Below are positions 1-8,679 of a stretch of 64,000 nucleotides of DNA, piece after piece. Under the pieces are notes generated by a model. The model did no database searches. It was not told the DNA's origin and saw only the letters and a program-made list of their open reading frames with translations. Numbering within the stretch: position 1 is the first letter of the stretch; the number at the start of each line of letters is the position of its first letter. The stretch comes from Psychrobacter sp. 72-O-c (GTDB lineage: Bacteria > Pseudomonadota > Gammaproteobacteria > Pseudomonadales > Moraxellaceae). The translations under genes were made by a program, and so were the position numbers. The stretch is from contig NZ_CAJHBI010000002.1 in assembly GCF_904846605.1 (NCBI RefSeq), positions 62,001 to 126,000 of the forward strand. Reading direction: 5' to 3'.

Positions 1-1
1 C

Positions 2-253
2 TGTCAGTATTTACGGCCAGTGACTTTCCCCGATACTCTGTTATTAGGCGTGCGTTGTAAGCGCTTGGGTACAACTAGTATCGTGATAGATTACAGTTAT
101 TATAGCTGCACACAACAAGCAATCGTTGCTACTGCTGAAGCAGTAGTGGTACGTCTAGATAGCGGTGGCGAAAACAAGTTACCGTGGACAGAAGAGGAAC
201 GCGCGCGTTTATTAGCGTTAGAAAAAAAGGTAGGGCATAAGCCTGAATTATAA
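2..253 (+). CDS. Acyl-CoA thioesterase, hotdog fold (3' part only)
   Basis: The reading frame is open from base 2, so this is the C-terminal part of a gene that starts before the window. The visible 83 residues read like the second half of a 4-hydroxybenzoyl-CoA thioesterase/YbgC-type hotdog protein: FPDTLLLGVRCKRLGTTSI is the usual strand pattern, followed by a Y-rich strand and ATAEAVVVRLD. The likely role is hydrolysis of acyl-CoA thioesters in the cytoplasm; the substrate cannot be told because the N-terminal active-site part is missing. The GTG at 20 lies inside the domain and is not a credible start. The gene ends 55 bp before a strong terminator shared with ribB. The family call is from sequence character only. 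Confidence 0.7.
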   Translation, partial: CQYLRPVTFPDTLLLGVRCKRLGTTSIVIDYSYYSCTQQAIVATAEAVVVRLDSGGENKLPWTEEERARLLALEKKVGHKPEL

Positions 254-308
254 CTATTTTCTAGTCTTTTGCTTTTGAGAGTTTATTAAACAGTAATAAG
301 TAAGTAGC

Positions 309-345
309 AAAAAGGCACGCTAACATCAGTTAGCGTGCCTTTTTT
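309..345. terminator. Bidirectional intrinsic terminator
   Basis: The inverted repeat AAAGGCACGCTAAC / GTTAGCGTGCCTTT has a 3-nt loop and T/A runs on both sides. It sits between the thioesterase (plus strand) and ribB (minus strand), which converge here, and can serve both. Confidence 0.9.
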
Positions 346-398
346 ATTAACCAGTTTTATCGTAGTAGCATTTGCTTAGTTCAAGTTATTTGACCGTA

Positions 399-1511
399 TT
401 AATCTTGCTTAGGAGCATGAACAAAGTCTACTACATTCAGATCAAAACCTGACAATGCATAAAACTTCATCGGTGATGACAATAAGCGCATATCACGCAC
501 GCCCAAATGCCGTAAAATCTGCGCGCCAACGCCGATACTGCGATAGGGTTGCTGGGCAATAGTAGATAATGATTGATTGTCTGAAGCTTTATCTAAAGCC
601 TCTCCCAAATCAATCGGTTGATGGCTACCAATCCATACCAACACGCCGCGCTCTGAGGCATTGATTTCTTTTAGAGCAGATTGCACACTCCAGCCGCTAC
701 GTCCGGTCGTATCATTCTTAGCTGCAAACAAGTCACGCAAGGGGTGAAAGCCATGCACACGCACAGTACTGACGCCTTCGCTAACATCGCCTTTTACTAA
801 GGCTAAATGGGTTTCATCAGCACCAAACTCGCGGAAACGATGCAAAGTAAACGTACCGTATTCGGTCTCGAACGGACGCGACTCAATCTCTTCTACGGTT
901 TGCTCATTAGAAATACGATAGTTGATTAAATCAGCGATAGTGCCAATCTTGAGATCATGCTCTTTTGCGAATATCTCAAGGTCATCACGGCGCGCCATCG
1001 TACCGTCATCATTGATGATTTCTACGATGACAGCTGCCGGTTCAAGCCCTGCAATGCGGGCTAAATCACAACCTGCTTCAGTATGGCCAGCACGGTGTAA
1101 TACGCCGCCGTTTTGGGCCATGATAGGAAAGATGTGTCCAGGCTGGACGATATCTTCAGGTTTGGCAGAAGATGAGACTGCTGCTTGAACGGTACGCGCG
1201 CGGTCTGCGGCAGAAATACCGGTAGTCACGCCTTCAGCAGCTTCAATAGATACGGTAAAGTTAGTGCTAAATTTCGCTTCGTTACGATCTGACATTAGCG
1301 GCAGAGCCAACTGTTGGCAACGGGCTTGTGATAAGGTCAAGCAGACTAAACCGCGAGCATGGGTAATCATAAAGTTAATATCTTCGGGGCGCACATGAGT
1401 CGCTGCCATGATGATATCGCCTTCATTTTCGCGATCTTCATCATCCATCAAAATGACCATTTTACCTGCGCGAATATCTTCGATAATCTCAGGAATCGTA
1501 TTTAAATTCAT
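399..1511 (-). CDS. ribB: 3,4-dihydroxy-2-butanone-4-phosphate synthase with degenerate GTP-cyclohydrolase-II-like domain
   Basis: Converts ribulose 5-phosphate to 3,4-dihydroxy-2-butanone 4-phosphate for riboflavin synthesis. Residues 1-200 are a full RibB domain with the acidic loop MDDEDRENEGD, FMITHARGLVC, and the HRAGHTEA segment that contributes catalytic residues. Residues 205-370 resemble GTP cyclohydrolase II (RibA) in layout and end with YRSIGVGAQILRHLGVR. The zinc-binding cysteine cluster of real RibA (C-x10-C-x-C) is absent and the equivalent place reads RVHGFHPLRDLF, so the second domain should not hydrolyse GTP. A TTG at 1523 extends the frame by four residues. I prefer the ATG at 1511 because the protein then begins MNLNTIPEI, as in homologues. 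No FMN riboswitch is visible upstream. Confidence 0.93.
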   Translation of the reverse strand: MNLNTIPEIIEDIRAGKMVILMDDEDRENEGDIIMAATHVRPEDINFMITHARGLVCLTLSQARCQQLALPLMSDRNEAKFSTNFTVSIEAAEGVTTGISAADRARTVQAAVSSSAKPEDIVQPGHIFPIMAQNGGVLHRAGHTEAGCDLARIAGLEPAAVIVEIINDDGTMARRDDLEIFAKEHDLKIGTIADLINYRISNEQTVEEIESRPFETEYGTFTLHRFREFGADETHLALVKGDVSEGVSTVRVHGFHPLRDLFAAKNDTTGRSGWSVQSALKEINASERGVLVWIGSHQPIDLGEALDKASDNQSLSTIAQQPYRSIGVGAQILRHLGVRDMRLLSSPMKFYALSGFDLNVVDFVHAPKQD

Positions 1512-1839
1512 AGGAAGTCTCAATGTTTTATTATTTATCAGTATATAAAAGGTTATGTAAAAGTGTAGGTATAAAAAGCTATCCGCCTATTGTAGCAGTA
1601 GATTAGAGAAAGCGCTGTAGCTGTTGAGCAAAGCGCGTAGCAATTAGGGGTAGATGGTTATTAATCTATCGTTTTTATATACAAGCATCCTAACATTTTA
1701 ATGGTTTTTACTGTAACGTGCTGCCTCATCGCGATACTATATGGCCTATTATCTCGAAAAATAGTGATGAGTATTATCAATGACGAGCGCTATGATAAAT
1801 GATGCACATTATAAATGAGTTAAATAATCAACGACCCAT
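1512..1839. other. Intergenic spacer between rarA and ribB, nothing recognised
   Basis: This 328-bp AT-rich spacer lies upstream of ribB and downstream of rarA, both on the minus strand. It presumably carries the ribB promoter. I looked for the conserved FMN riboswitch core (TTCCCGACCGGCGGT-like) on the minus strand and did not find it. I also see no terminator hairpin after rarA. Confidence 0.5.
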
Positions 1840-3129
1840 TTATTCATTGCTAGCCGCCTGGGTTCTTAGCCAGTCCATAAATTGCTTACTGTGTTGCTCA
1901 CGCTGATTATCCGCAAATTCATAGAAGCGTGTGCCCACTAAGTTATCAGGCAAATAGGTTTGCGCATAGTAGTGATTGGGATAACCATGCGGATAAACGT
2001 AACCTTTACCGTAGCCCTGATCACGCATCAGCTTGGTTACACCATTACGTAGATGCAAGGGTATGGGTGAGGCATCTTTTTCCGCCAGTGTCATCGCCGC
2101 ATTAATCGCTTTATAGGTACTGTTACTTTTAGCACTAGTCGCTAAATAAACCACCACTTGTCCTAAGATAATACGCGCCTCCGGCATACCAATAGATTGC
2201 ACGCTACGCAAGGCGGCATCAGCCAGCAATAAAGCATTAGGATTGGCATTACCAATGTCTTCACTGGCTAGGATGACTAGCCGCCGTGCGATAAAATCCG
2301 CCGGCTCACCGCCAACCAGCATCCGCGCCATCCAGTATAGAGCCGCATCAGGGTCTGAGCCGCGCACCGACTTTATCATTGCTGAGATAATATCGTAATG
2401 CTGCTCACCATCTTTGTCATAACGTACTAGCGCAGTCTGTGCCACGCGGGCTATTAACGCATCATCGATGACAATAGGCGACTGCTTTGGATCTGCAGTT
2501 TGTACGGCAAGTTCCAGTAAATTTAGCGCTTTACGGGCGTCACCCTGTGCCAATTGACTGATCGTGTTTTGTGCTTGCAAATCGATAGTAAGACTTTTAA
2601 GAACAGTATCTTCTAAGAGTGCCCGCTGCAATACAGCAGCGATTTGCTCGCTACTAAGCGGTTCTAAACGATAAACTTGACAGCGTGATAATAGCGCATT
2701 ATTGACACTGAATGACGGGTTTTCAGTGGTTGCGCCAATCAAGGTAATGTCACCGGACTCTACTGCGCCCAATAGCGCATCTTGCTGCGCCTTATTGAAA
2801 CGGTGAATCTCATCAATAAAGACCACTGGCGACTCAAAGCTCAAAGAATCTTTACTCTCCAACACCTCGCGCAATTGCTTAACCCCAGTATTTATAGCTG
2901 ACAACGCATGAAAGGGACGGCCAACGGCAGCGGCTAATAGCATCGCAATGGTAGTTTTGCCGATACCGGCCTCCCCATGCAAAATAATGGACGGTAGATG
3001 GCCTTGTTCAACCAAACGTCGTAATGGAGCCCCTTCTGCTAATAAATGTTCTTGACCAATAATGGCGTCAAGGGTAGCAGGGCGCATCCGTTGGGCAAGC
3101 GGCGTGTCGGCATGAAAAGGTGAAGGCAT
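1840..3129 (-). CDS. rarA: Replication-associated recombination protein A (AAA+ ATPase)
   Basis: RarA/MgsA is the bacterial Werner-helicase-interacting-protein homologue, a clamp-loader-like AAA+ ATPase acting at stalled replication forks. The 429-residue length is normal. The N-terminus has [15 protein letters not shown], Walker [11 protein letters not shown] at residues 51-60, Walker [11 protein letters not shown] near 101-110, sensor-1 GATTENPSF, then the lid and the MgsA C-terminal tetramerisation region with [13 protein letters not shown] and [13 protein letters not shown]. The ATG start follows an AGAGAA sequence. It is transcribed away from the HExxH gene at 3327, leaving a 197-bp divergent promoter region. 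No missing key residue was noticed. Confidence 0.95.
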   Translation of the reverse strand: MPSPFHADTPLAQRMRPATLDAIIGQEHLLAEGAPLRRLVEQGHLPSIILHGEAGIGKTTIAMLLAAAVGRPFHALSAINTGVKQLREVLESKDSLSFESPVVFIDEIHRFNKAQQDALLGAVESGDITLIGATTENPSFSVNNALLSRCQVYRLEPLSSEQIAAVLQRALLEDTVLKSLTIDLQAQNTISQLAQGDARKALNLLELAVQTADPKQSPIVIDDALIARVAQTALVRYDKDGEQHYDIISAMIKSVRGSDPDAALYWMARMLVGGEPADFIARRLVILASEDIGNANPNALLLADAALRSVQSIGMPEARIILGQVVVYLATSAKSNSTYKAINAAMTLAEKDASPIPLHLRNGVTKLMRDQGYGKGYVYPHGYPNHYYAQTYLPDNLVGTRFYEFADNQREQHSKQFMDWLRTQAASNE

Positions 3130-3326
3130 AAAATTCTCTATTATAAAGAACAGAAATCAGAAAAATAAGACAGTTTCTAGTAGATGTTGTATAGGCTAGG
3201 CTAACGCAGTTTTACGTTAAGGAAAGTCAGGTAAGTGTACAACTTATGTCTTAAACGCTTTAATTCTTAGACACTTACCCTAATTTATAGTTTATCAAAA
3301 TAAATTAAGTCCAAGGTAAAGCCTTA

Positions 3327-3863
3327 ATGATGCCCCGTCAAATACTTAAGCAGTTTCTTAATATGAACTTACGTTTAAACGGCTTAAGTTATTCGAATAA
3401 TCAATCACGGCGGCTGAATGCTGGTGAAATTATGCTTGCACGCTCAGTCTTTGGCGATAGTATTCAACTTGACGAAGTGACCCTTAAAACAGCGTGGTGG
3501 GTACTCAAAAACTATGCCGTTAGTCTTAATGGTAATATATATTTTCATCCAGCCGATTGGATAGTAGACTTTAGCGAGGCTTCTATTAATAAGCAAAGCT
3601 GGCTGATTCATGAGCTTACCCACGTTTGGCAATTACAGCAGGGACTTAAAGTCGTGCGCGGTGCGCTTATCAATCGTCGGTATGATTATGTCCTAAAGAC
3701 CGGCAAGTCATTCTTTAATTACGGTATTGAGCAACAAGCCCGTATGGTACAAGACTACTTTGTACGTCGCGAATATAGGCAGGATTGTCAAGCGCTAGAA
3801 GCCTGTATTCCCTTTTTAGACAGTCAACCTAATAGGTATCATGACGGCTCGTTTGACCTTTAG
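3327..3863 (+). CDS. Small HExxH zinc-site protein (minigluzincin-like), function unknown
   Basis: This 178-residue protein has a clear zinc-metallopeptidase-type motif HELTHVWQ (His95, Glu96, His99), followed 35 residues later by NYGIEQQARMVQDYF, where Glu135 could be the third zinc ligand of a gluzincin. Similar short domains occur in the DUF4157/minigluzincin group and are sometimes annotated as Rhs- or Vgr-associated proteins. No Rhs or secretion genes are nearby. There is no signal peptide and no obvious membrane segment, so it looks cytoplasmic, or it is exported by an unrecognised route. The start is one of two adjacent ATGs at 3327/3330, behind an AAGG sequence. Whether it is an active peptidase or only a zinc-binding protein cannot be decided here. 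Confidence 0.7.
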   Translation: MMPRQILKQFLNMNLRLNGLSYSNNQSRRLNAGEIMLARSVFGDSIQLDEVTLKTAWWVLKNYAVSLNGNIYFHPADWIVDFSEASINKQSWLIHELTHVWQLQQGLKVVRGALINRRYDYVLKTGKSFFNYGIEQQARMVQDYFVRREYRQDCQALEACIPFLDSQPNRYHDGSFDL

Positions 3864-3899
3864 CCTTTACTTAACAAGTGTGAGAAGAAAAAAGGTTAT

Positions 3900-3968
3900 A
3901 CTTAATAACTTTTACTTAATAATTTTTATTTAATAGCTTCTATATTAATAACTTCTATCTTAATAGCC
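3900..3968. repeat. Imperfect 14-15-bp tandem repeat, about five units
   Basis: Units starting at 3900, 3914, 3928, 3942 and 3957 each follow the pattern A-(C/T)-TTAATA-(A/G)-CTT-(T/C)-T, e.g. ACTTAATAACTTTT. They lie in the spacer after the HExxH gene and before the lipoprotein gene. No function is evident. Confidence 0.7.
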
Positions 3969-4055
3969 ACGAAAAATATTTGAAATTATTCTAATCTTAA
4001 GGCTGTACCCTTTTAGCTTTCCACTTTTAGTTTTTAAAACAGGAACTGTGCCGTG

Positions 4056-5009
4056 ATGTTTAAATTTTTAACACCGAAGCCCGATGCTGATTTATACAAT
4101 ACCGCGATAACTCATAGGATAACGACTGCGCGTCTGCGCCAGAAGCCGACTTTACTAGCAGCAACACTAGTAGGGACGTTAATGTTAATAGGTTGCCAGC
4201 AGCAATCAGCACCAGAACCCATAGTAGATAATGATAGCAAAACCAGTGAACAAATAAGCGCTGAAGACAATAAGTCTGTCGTGCAAAGCGATTCGGCTGC
4301 TGCACGTATAGAGCAATTCCAGCCTTTATATGTTGCTCAAGCACAGAGATTACAGCGACGCTTACAAGCAGAGTATGAGTCGTTACAAGCTGCTGACGAA
4401 ACAGATAGTGAGAATAGCTTATTATTGAACAGCGCTACTGAAACTTCTGATGATGCTTCTAATAGTGATAATAAAAATAACGACAATACAACGGCCACTA
4501 GTAGCAATCCTACTGCTAACACTGATAATGCTACAACCGAAGCGGCAGGAATTGATGCTGAGGTTAATACTAGTACTGAGGTTGGCGAACGTGATCTAAC
4601 CGTATTAAAGCGTATTAGCCTTGAGCCCCGTAAACCTATCATACTGGACGAAGAACAAATTATCGAACGTTATCAGCAAGCGACGGAAGCGCTTTATCAG
4701 CCCGTAACGATGGCATTTAGCGACCAAGACATCAATACTTTGCTCAATATAGCCACTTTAGTACCGCAGCTGTTCGAACATGCGGAAATCGCTGGCAGAG
4801 TAAATGCAAAAAGCCCCGCGCTGGCTCGTTTGATTATTCAACATCAAGTTTGGGAACAGATAGAAGCGCAGCAAGTGCTCGATATGCAGCAGATGAAACT
4901 GGATCAGCAACAAGAGTTTGAGAGTCTCATGACCAAGTTTAATGACACTATCAAAGGTTATGATGAACAAATTGCCAAATACGAGCAGACTCTTAAATCA
5001 TTTCAATAG
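4056..5009 (+). CDS. Putative lipoprotein, function unknown
   Basis: A 317-residue protein of unknown function. A long positively charged N-region of about 30 residues precedes a hydrophobic stretch LLAATLVGTLMLIGC, ending in a lipobox with the lipidated Cys at residue 47, so it should be a membrane-anchored lipoprotein. Residues about 50-180 are low-complexity, rich in Ser, Asn, Asp and Thr. The C-terminal third is Gln/Glu-rich helical sequence (EQIEAQQVLDMQQMKLDQQQ) with likely coiled coil. The start is ATG at 4056 or GTG at 4053; an AGGAA at 4041-4045 fits either. No catalytic motif is seen. It could be a cell-envelope structural protein, but this is only a guess. Confidence 0.7.
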   Translation: MFKFLTPKPDADLYNTAITHRITTARLRQKPTLLAATLVGTLMLIGCQQQSAPEPIVDNDSKTSEQISAEDNKSVVQSDSAAARIEQFQPLYVAQAQRLQRRLQAEYESLQAADETDSENSLLLNSATETSDDASNSDNKNNDNTTATSSNPTANTDNATTEAAGIDAEVNTSTEVGERDLTVLKRISLEPRKPIILDEEQIIERYQQATEALYQPVTMAFSDQDINTLLNIATLVPQLFEHAEIAGRVNAKSPALARLIIQHQVWEQIEAQQVLDMQQMKLDQQQEFESLMTKFNDTIKGYDEQIAKYEQTLKSFQ

Positions 5010-5057
5010 TCTCTTATAAATAAACCTTTATAAAAGACGGACGGCTTAAACAGACAT

Positions 5058-5086
5058 AAAAATCCCGCACATTGGCGGGATTTTTT
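5058..5086. terminator. Bidirectional intrinsic terminator
   Basis: AAAAATCCCGC / GCGGGATTTTTT with a 6-nt loop sits between the converging lipoprotein gene and gltA. A runs and T runs flank it on both sides. Confidence 0.9.
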
Positions 5087-5120
5087 ATTGAATCAATGGT
5101 TAAGTCTTAGCCTAGCTGAC

Positions 5121-6401
5121 CTATTTACGGTCTTCTATTTTAACAAAGTCGCGATGGGTCTCGCCCGTGTATAACTGACGAGGACGACCGATTTTGAACG
5201 GTGCGCTGTGCATCTCTAACCAATGGCTAATCCAACCAGAGGTACGAGCTAGGGAGAAGATTACCGTAAACATTGAGGTTGGAATACCGATGGCTTTTAG
5301 AATAATGCCAGAGTAGAAGTCAACGTTTGGATACAGGTTACGCTCGATGAAGAACGGGTCTTCTAAAGCAATTTTCTCAAGCTCCATAGCAAGCTCAAGC
5401 TTAGGATCGTTGATACCTAGTGCCGTTAAAACTTCATCACAAGTCTCTTTTAAAACTTGTGCACGTGGGTCAAAGTTTTTATAGACGCGGTGACCAAAGC
5501 CCATTAGCTTCACTTCACGGCTTTTTACTTTTTCCATAAATGCAGGAACATTTTCAACCGTACCGATTTCATCTAGCATCTCAAGAACGGCTTCGTTGGC
5601 GCCTCCATGTGATGGGCCCCATAGGGCTGCGATACCTGCAGCGATACAAGCATACGGGTTTGCACCAGTAGAACCTGCTAAGCGTACGGTAGACGTTGAA
5701 GCGTTTTGCTCATGATCGGCATGCAAAGTAAAGATCTTGTCCATGGCCTTAGAAATAACTGGATCCACTTTATAATCAACATCAGCAGGCGTGGCAAACA
5801 TCATATATAAGAAGTTTTCCGCGTAGTTGAAGTCATTACGTGGGTACATGAACGGTTCGCCCTGTGAGTATTTATAACTCATCGCGGCAAGCGTTGGCAT
5901 TTTAGCAATTAGACGAATAGCGGTGATTTCGCGATGAAGCTCTTCACTAACGTCCAAGCCTTCATGATAGAACGCTGATAATGCACCAACCACACCGACC
6001 ATAATAGCCATAGGATGGGCATCACGGCGGAAACCTTCAAAGAATTTGCGCAGTTGATCATGCACGCCAGCATGCTTACGGACTTTTTCGTAAAAGTCTG
6101 CTTTTTGCTCAGCGTTAGGGAGTTCACCATGAACGAGCGCATAGGCCACTTCTAAGTATTCAGCGCTATTTGCTAATTGATCGATAGGGTAGCCGCGATA
6201 TAATAGCTCACCTTTGCCGCCATCGATAAACGTGATTTTTGATTCAACAGGCGCGGTAACTTTAAAACCAGGGTCATAAGACCAAAAGCCCGAATCTTGC
6301 AAAGCAGCGATGTCGATAACAGGGCGGCCTAAAGTGCCTTTAATAATAGGAAGTTGGTAGTCCTTACCATCTGCTGTTAGTGTGGCGTTGTTATCAGCCA
6401 T
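5121..6401 (-). CDS. gltA: Citrate synthase (type II)
   Basis: Condenses acetyl-CoA and oxaloacetate to citrate, the entry step of the TCA cycle. The 426-residue length matches the hexameric type II enzymes of Gram-negative bacteria. Recognisable parts are [20 protein letters not shown], the catalytic-histidine region [25 protein letters not shown] and the C-terminal [10 protein letters not shown] with the substrate-binding arginine just after ([10 protein letters not shown]). A good ribosome site (GAGAGGAAATT) precedes the ATG. The gene is divergent from the sdh-suc operon, separated by a 1.1-kb non-coding region, an arrangement also known in Acinetobacter. Confidence 0.98.
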   Translation of the reverse strand: MADNNATLTADGKDYQLPIIKGTLGRPVIDIAALQDSGFWSYDPGFKVTAPVESKITFIDGGKGELLYRGYPIDQLANSAEYLEVAYALVHGELPNAEQKADFYEKVRKHAGVHDQLRKFFEGFRRDAHPMAIMVGVVGALSAFYHEGLDVSEELHREITAIRLIAKMPTLAAMSYKYSQGEPFMYPRNDFNYAENFLYMMFATPADVDYKVDPVISKAMDKIFTLHADHEQNASTSTVRLAGSTGANPYACIAAGIAALWGPSHGGANEAVLEMLDEIGTVENVPAFMEKVKSREVKLMGFGHRVYKNFDPRAQVLKETCDEVLTALGINDPKLELAMELEKIALEDPFFIERNLYPNVDFYSGIILKAIGIPTSMFTVIFSLARTSGWISHWLEMHSAPFKIGRPRQLYTGETHRDFVKIEDRK

Positions 6402-7503
6402 AATTTCCTCTCCATTCGGTTTATCTTGTTAGAGTAAATGTGCTATCGACGCATACTGTTGCGTCACTATCAGTCAAATCAACAAACAAGAAGTCAAATT
6501 CAACTAATCTAAGAATCCGTTTATATTAACAGTAAAGCTGCAACATTTGAAAAGAGTTTTCTGTGCAATCACCCCCATTCACGTGGTTTTAAGGCATTTA
6601 TCTAATGTAATTTTTGTATCAAAATATGTCTGCTTGGTTATTCAGAGTAAAACTAGGATTTTTGTAGGCATAGAATAAAAATTCCTATCACGATAGAAAT
6701 GCAATACTTTTAGCACTAAGGTCGCGTTAGTTTCTTAGACGTTTGAGGCAAAAACAGACAGAATATGAGCGGTAGACGAATCAAAATGAGATTATAATAA
6801 CTTAAGAGCGCGTAATGCTACGGACATAATATTGCTCCTTGCTAATAATTTGTTAAAACTGCCCTAATATCCATTATTTAAGGGATAAATTTGTAATTGT
6901 CGGCTAGGCATTTTATAATTAGAGTCATTAACTGACATTAGCTTTGTGCAAATTAATAATTAGTCATGCTGTTGTATCGATTAGCCTGTTATATTCTTAT
7001 ATCTTGTTACGATTGAGAGGCTACTTTATAGACTAAACCTGAGCTGATCGCTTGAATTTTTTTGTTATCTGTTCTATTTTTAGATAGTCGACAGTGAAGT
7101 TCACCTTAATAAAGCGGACATTATAGAGATGACACAGTAGGGTTGTCTTTTTTTCGTTAAGGGACACTATTAAAAATAGAATAGTTAATTCATTCAATGA
7201 TTGGTTCGATAAAGGCTTAGTTTTGACTGTGATTGATTTGATTGTTCTTAATGAATAGGTATTAAATAGACAGTTTGTTATTCAAAGAGGTCTATTGATA
7301 TAGCGACTTATAATAAGTAGCCTTAAGTAGACCATAGATACCTTGTATGAAAGGCACGATCAGTCATTTAGATTTAACACAAACTAAAAGAAGTCAGCTA
7401 GCTCTTCCTTACTTTATTCGTCTCGCGTGGTACTCAGTGTATTTGGCAGATAATTGCCAAATCATAAGTAACTACCAGACATAACCGCAAAAGGATGCCC
7501 GCT
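6402..7503. other. Long divergent regulatory region between gltA and sdhC
   Basis: About 1.1 kb of AT-rich sequence with no credible coding frame on either strand. It must hold the promoters for gltA (minus) and the sdh operon (plus). The clearest structured site is the 8-bp inverted repeat at 7441-7462, close to sdhC. I could not pick a convincing -35/-10 pair by eye, and I saw no tRNA or known riboswitch pattern. Confidence 0.6.
7441..7462. promoter_or_regulatory. Perfect 8-bp inverted repeat upstream of sdhC
   Basis: ATTTGGCA-GATAAT-TGCCAAAT is a perfect dyad with a 6-nt spacer, ending 41 bp before the sdhC start codon. A regulator operator or a leader hairpin are both possible; no T-run follows, so it is not a terminator. 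Confidence 0.45.
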
Positions 7504-7881
7504 GTGAAAAGCAACCGACCTATTAATCTGCCTTTGAGCCAAGTGATTAGCGTTAACAGCTCACCGATTGCGATTGCCTCAATTCTGCATCGTATATCTG
7601 GCATTATGTTATTTTTACTTATTCCTGTCATGCTTTGGATACTACAAACCTCTTTGGCATCGCCTGAGAGCTTTGAAACCTTGTTTGATAACGTTTTCGT
7701 GCGCTTTTTGGCGTGGGTATTCGTCGCCTTTATTGCTTATCACTTTGTGATGGGTATTAAGCATCTATTTGCCGATAACGGCAGTAACGAGGAGCTGAAA
7801 TCTGCACGTATGGTGACCGTAGTCAGCTTCGTGATTGCAGCGATTCTAATTGTTGCGTCATTTATATGGGTGATGTTCTAA
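7504..7881 (+). CDS. sdhC: Succinate dehydrogenase cytochrome b556 subunit
   Basis: Membrane anchor subunit of respiratory complex II that binds haem b and forms part of the ubiquinone site. The 125-residue protein has the family signature SPIAIASILHRISG after an RPINLPL N-terminus, three membrane helices, and a haem-ligand-type histidine in HFVMGIKHLF. An ATG at 7495 overlaps the ribosome site AAGGA (7491-7495) and so is probably not used. The GTG at 7504 has 8-nt spacing and gives VKSNRPINLPL, aligning with the E. coli N-terminus. First gene of sdhCDAB; its stop overlaps the sdhD start (TAATG). Confidence 0.95.
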   Translation: MKSNRPINLPLSQVISVNSSPIAIASILHRISGIMLFLLIPVMLWILQTSLASPESFETLFDNVFVRFLAWVFVAFIAYHFVMGIKHLFADNGSNEELKSARMVTVVSFVIAAILIVASFIWVMF

Positions 7882-8288
7882 TGAGTAAAAATAATTCAGG
7901 AATCAAAAGCGCCACCGGTCTGACAGGGTCAGGCTCACGTGACTGGATAGTCCAGCGTATTAGTGCTGTGGTTTTAGCGGTCTATAGCGTTGTGCTACTT
8001 GGCTTCTTTTTGATACATGGTAACGTGGACTTTTTTGAATGGTCAGCATTTATGACTAGCTTGCCAATGCGTTTATTCAGCTTAGTGGCTATTATTGCTT
8101 TGGCCGGTCATGCTTGGGTTGGGATGTGGACGGTATTTACTGACTACATTACCACTGGCAAAATGGGTTCAAGCGCTGCAGGTCTACGTTTGGTGTTACA
8201 GTCATTAATGATTATCACCATTCTGGTTTTTCTATTCTGGGGTATCATGATTTTTTGGGGTAATGGCTTCGGTATTGTTGCTGTTTAA
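7881..8288 (+). CDS. sdhD: Succinate dehydrogenase hydrophobic membrane anchor subunit
   Basis: Second membrane anchor of complex II. The 135-residue protein contains RDWIVQRISAVVLAVY, three hydrophobic helices, and HAWVGMWTVFTDY, which carries the conserved His of the haem site and the Asp-Tyr pair near the quinone site. The ATG at 7881 shares its A with the TAA stop of sdhC, implying translational coupling. An in-frame ATG at 7866 inside sdhC would add only five residues and lacks support. A 391-bp gap with an AT hairpin follows before sdhA, longer than is usual in this operon. Confidence 0.95.
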   Translation: MSKNNSGIKSATGLTGSGSRDWIVQRISAVVLAVYSVVLLGFFLIHGNVDFFEWSAFMTSLPMRLFSLVAIIALAGHAWVGMWTVFTDYITTGKMGSSAAGLRLVLQSLMIITILVFLFWGIMIFWGNGFGIVAV

Positions 8289-8679
8289 CCTTTAAATATC
8301 TGAACCCTATAATATTCAATTTATAGAAATTAAATATTATGAATAAGGACGGACTGCTCGGTCAGTTTTATTGACTGGTAAAGTATTTAAAAATAGCCCG
8401 TAAATAGCCATATAAGAGTTATTGTATTATATCGTATCGGCGCATGTAGTTGCTCACTTGCTTTCGAGCATAGTTTGAACAGCGAATGAACGAGTTGAAC
8501 TTTATATAACGATGACTATGCAAATTTTAGTAAGTGGTTGAAGGTTGTTTATATCATCATGAGTAATTAAAGCCTGGCAAAAATGAGTATGAAAAACGCT
8601 CAGTAGTGCGACCATGATGTCATATTAAACAATCCTTGTATTTACTTCGTAAGCATTAACAGGCATTAGGAAAACCGTA
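8289..8679. other. Long sdhD-sdhA spacer with AT-only hairpin
   Basis: A 391-bp gap inside the sdh operon. It holds an A/T-only stem-loop at 8309-8340: ATAATATT, one mismatch, AATTT, loop ATAG, AAATT, one mismatch, AATATTAT. There is no T-run, so RNA processing or pausing is more likely than termination. No coding frame was recognised. Confidence 0.5.

Noticed and set aside
1512..1839. FMN riboswitch upstream of ribB
   Set aside because: ribB in many gammaproteobacteria has one, but the conserved core sequences are absent on the minus strand here.
3327..3863. Rhs/Vgr-associated toxin or type VI secretion component
   Set aside because: Only the HExxH motif supports it; no Rhs repeats, immunity gene or secretion genes are in the region.
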